A DNA stretch of 64,000 nucleotides from Desulfoferrobacter suflitae. GTDB lineage: Bacteria > Desulfobacterota > Syntrophobacteria > Syntrophobacterales > Syntrophobacteraceae. The notes beneath the pieces were generated by a model. That model saw only the letters and a list, made by a program, of their open reading frames with translations. It was not told the DNA's origin and ran no database searches. Positions 62,686-64,000 of the stretch are shown here, in pieces (position 1 is the first letter of the stretch; every line of letters starts with the position of its first letter). Both the position numbers and the translations under genes were made by a program. Where the stretch lies: contig NZ_JAIBKA010000010.1 of NCBI RefSeq assembly GCF_022603395.1, positions 62,001 to 126,000 of the forward strand. The letters run 5' to 3'.

Positions 62686-62891
62686 AGAAAATGATCCAAA
62701 AAGATCGGCTTTGTATTCAGGGAGGGATTGTGGGGGATTAGATTTGTGAACTCCGCTGGTCATCAACGTGAACTGCGGGAAGGTGTCGAAGATTCTTGCG
62801 AGATTATAAGTCATCATGCTGGGTTAGGATCTATGATATTTCGCCCCGTCGGGAGAGCCATATGAGTCAATTACGATGGCACGATGAAGGC

Positions 62892-64000
62892 CTACGGCTT
62901 GTGGATACCCAGCTTCTTCATGCGCGCCAGCAGCGTGTTGCGCTTCAGCCCGAGAATCTCGGCGGCCCCGCCCTTGCCGCTGACTTTCCAGCTGGTCTGC
63001 TTAAGCACACCCAAAATATGGTCGAATTCAACTTCCTGCATGGTTTTGGGTAGCGCCGGTAATGCCAATGGCGACGGCTTCAATTCATCCGCCAGCCGCA
63101 GCTTGGGACCAGACGATGCAATCACCGCCCGCTCAATCACATTTTCCAATTCCCTAACGTTTCCAGGCCAATGGTACTCCTGCAGGTTCTTCATAACGTT
63201 CGCCGGGATTTGTTCAATGGACTTGCCAAGCCTTTTGGACGCATTGCGAGTAAAGAATGTGGCGAGCAAGGGTATATCTTCAAGCCGTTCCCGCAGGGGG
63301 GGCACGGTGATTGGAAAAACGTTGAGGCGGTAGAAGAGATCTTCCCGAAACTGGCCCTTTCGCACTTCCTCCTGCAGGTTGCGGTTGGTGGCGACAATGA
63401 TCCGCACATCGACTTTGATCGTCCGAGAGTTGCCCAACCGCTGGAACTCCCCATCCTGGAGCACCCCCAGCAGCTTGGCCTGCAACTCAAGCGGCAATTC
63501 ACCGATCTCATCCAGAAAGAGAGTGCTGCCATGGGCCACTTCAAACCGACCCGCACGCGCCTGGGCACCCGTAAACGCGCCTCGCTCGTGCCCGAACAGC
63601 TCGCTTTCGATGAGGTTTGCGGGCAAAGCGGCACAGTTCACTTTCACCAGGGGGCGTTTCTCACGCAGACTCGTGCTATGGATGGCCCGGGCAACCAATT
63701 CTTTACCCGTACCCGTTTCCCCAAGTATCAGAACAGAAGTATCTAAAGCAGCGACTTGCTTGACCTTGAAAAGAACGTATTGGATGGCGGCACTACTGCC
63801 GATGAACTTGTCAAAATTGTGCTCCAGCTTGATTTCCTCCTGCAGGTAGTTGCGCTCGGCTTCGAGTTGATCCTTCAAATGCTCGATCTCCCTGTAGGCA
63901 TGCTGCAGAGCGGTTTCCGCCTGTTTTCGTTCAGAGATATCAATGTGGGTGATGATCACTCCGCCCTTGGGCCCGCTGAAGGGAATGACTCTCATCCAGA
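62892..64000 (-). CDS. Sigma-54-dependent transcriptional activator with PAS sensor, 5' end outside window
   Basis: An NtrC-class AAA+ protein. The visible N-terminus is the end of a PAS domain ([16 protein letters not shown]), then a coiled coil, then the AAA+ domain: GETGTGKE (Walker A), [16 protein letters not shown] (the GAFTGA loop that contacts sigma-54), [13 protein letters not shown] (Walker B), [21 protein letters not shown] and [17 protein letters not shown] Fis-type helix-turn-helix ([23 protein letters not shown]) ends it. The PAS domain implies sensing of a small ligand or redox state. It is the likely activator of the two nearby sigma-54 promoters. Confidence 0.95.
   Translation of the reverse strand, partial: WMRVIPFSGPKGGVIITHIDISERKQAETALQHAYREIEHLKDQLEAERNYLQEEIKLEHNFDKFIGSSAAIQYVLFKVKQVAALDTSVLILGETGTGKELVARAIHSTSLREKRPLVKVNCAALPANLIESELFGHERGAFTGAQARAGRFEVAHGSTLFLDEIGELPLELQAKLLGVLQDGEFQRLGNSRTIKVDVRIIVATNRNLQEEVRKGQFREDLFYRLNVFPITVPPLRERLEDIPLLATFFTRNASKRLGKSIEQIPANVMKNLQEYHWPGNVRELENVIERAVIASSGPKLRLADELKPSPLALPALPKTMQEVEFDHILGVLKQTSWKVSGKGGAAEILGLKRNTLLARMKKLGIHKP

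Noticed and set aside
1-64000. CRISPR arrays, rRNA genes, prophage or intact insertion sequences
   Set aside because: No regularly spaced direct repeats, rRNA-like segments, integrase or transposase genes were seen on either strand.

Overview
This window looks like a chromosomal segment of an anaerobic Desulfobacterota (delta-proteobacterial) bacterium, probably close to the syntrophic or sulfate-reducing Syntrophobacteria. The reasons are an HdrA-type flavin/iron-sulfur oxidoreductase fused to a glutamate-synthase-like domain, selenocysteine use, a YedE/YedF/SelD selenium operon, nickel-pincer cofactor genes (larE, larB), a TRAP transporter and sigma-54 control. The assignment rests on gene content only. 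No rRNA, tRNA, CRISPR array or intact insertion sequence was found.

Layout. 1-2.5 kb (-): an hdrA-like gene running off the left edge, with an in-frame TGA at its conserved cysteine and a perfect CRP/FNR-type palindrome upstream. 2.8-13.8 kb (mostly +): cupin, tandem-domain phosphofructokinase, CpsB-type phosphatase, old-yellow-enzyme-type oxidoreductase, DUF4870 protein, molybdopterin oxidoreductase, cysteine-dioxygenase-like cupin, trehalose-6-phosphate phosphatase, larE, larB. 13.9-20.4 kb: MarR regulator, topoisomerase III, amidohydrolase, queuosine genes queE-queC-queF, small secreted protein. 20.4-21.4 kb has no recognisable gene. 21.4-30.7 kb: inositol-phosphate synthase with a TIM-barrel isomerase, pabA-pabB-pabC (-), a PfkB kinase, murI and gamma-glutamyltransferase. 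30.8-34.0 kb: a TRAP transporter with dctQM (+) convergent to dctP (-). 34.5-39.0 kb (-): selenium operon yedE-tusA-DUF3343-kinase-yedF-selD, where selD also has an in-frame TGA at its catalytic position. 39.4-45.2 kb (-): patatin-like lipase and an arginine cluster (antiporter, arcA, YfcC-type carrier). 45.3-51.1 kb (-): complete RND efflux system. 51.1-64 kb (-): a run of envelope and stress genes (glycine-zipper lipoprotein, Rap1a-like protein, ceramidase-like protein, DUF3011, two alpha/beta hydrolases, HdeD, DUF1269, monooxygenase, ArsB/NhaD-type carrier, ecotin, SH3 lipoprotein, amino-acid-binding protein), several broken genes, and a sigma-54 activator running off the right edge.

How the parts connect. 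The selenium operon would import or process selenium and make selenophosphate, which its own SelD and the HdrA-like protein both need for a UGA-encoded selenocysteine. In the right-hand third, two diverged copies of one control region each hold a -24/-12 promoter and a pair of 14-bp palindromes. The palindromes are 18 bp apart and exactly 91 bp from the promoter in both copies. Both copies read leftward into the envelope genes, and the adjacent sigma-54 activator is the obvious candidate regulator. The first gene after each promoter appears decayed.
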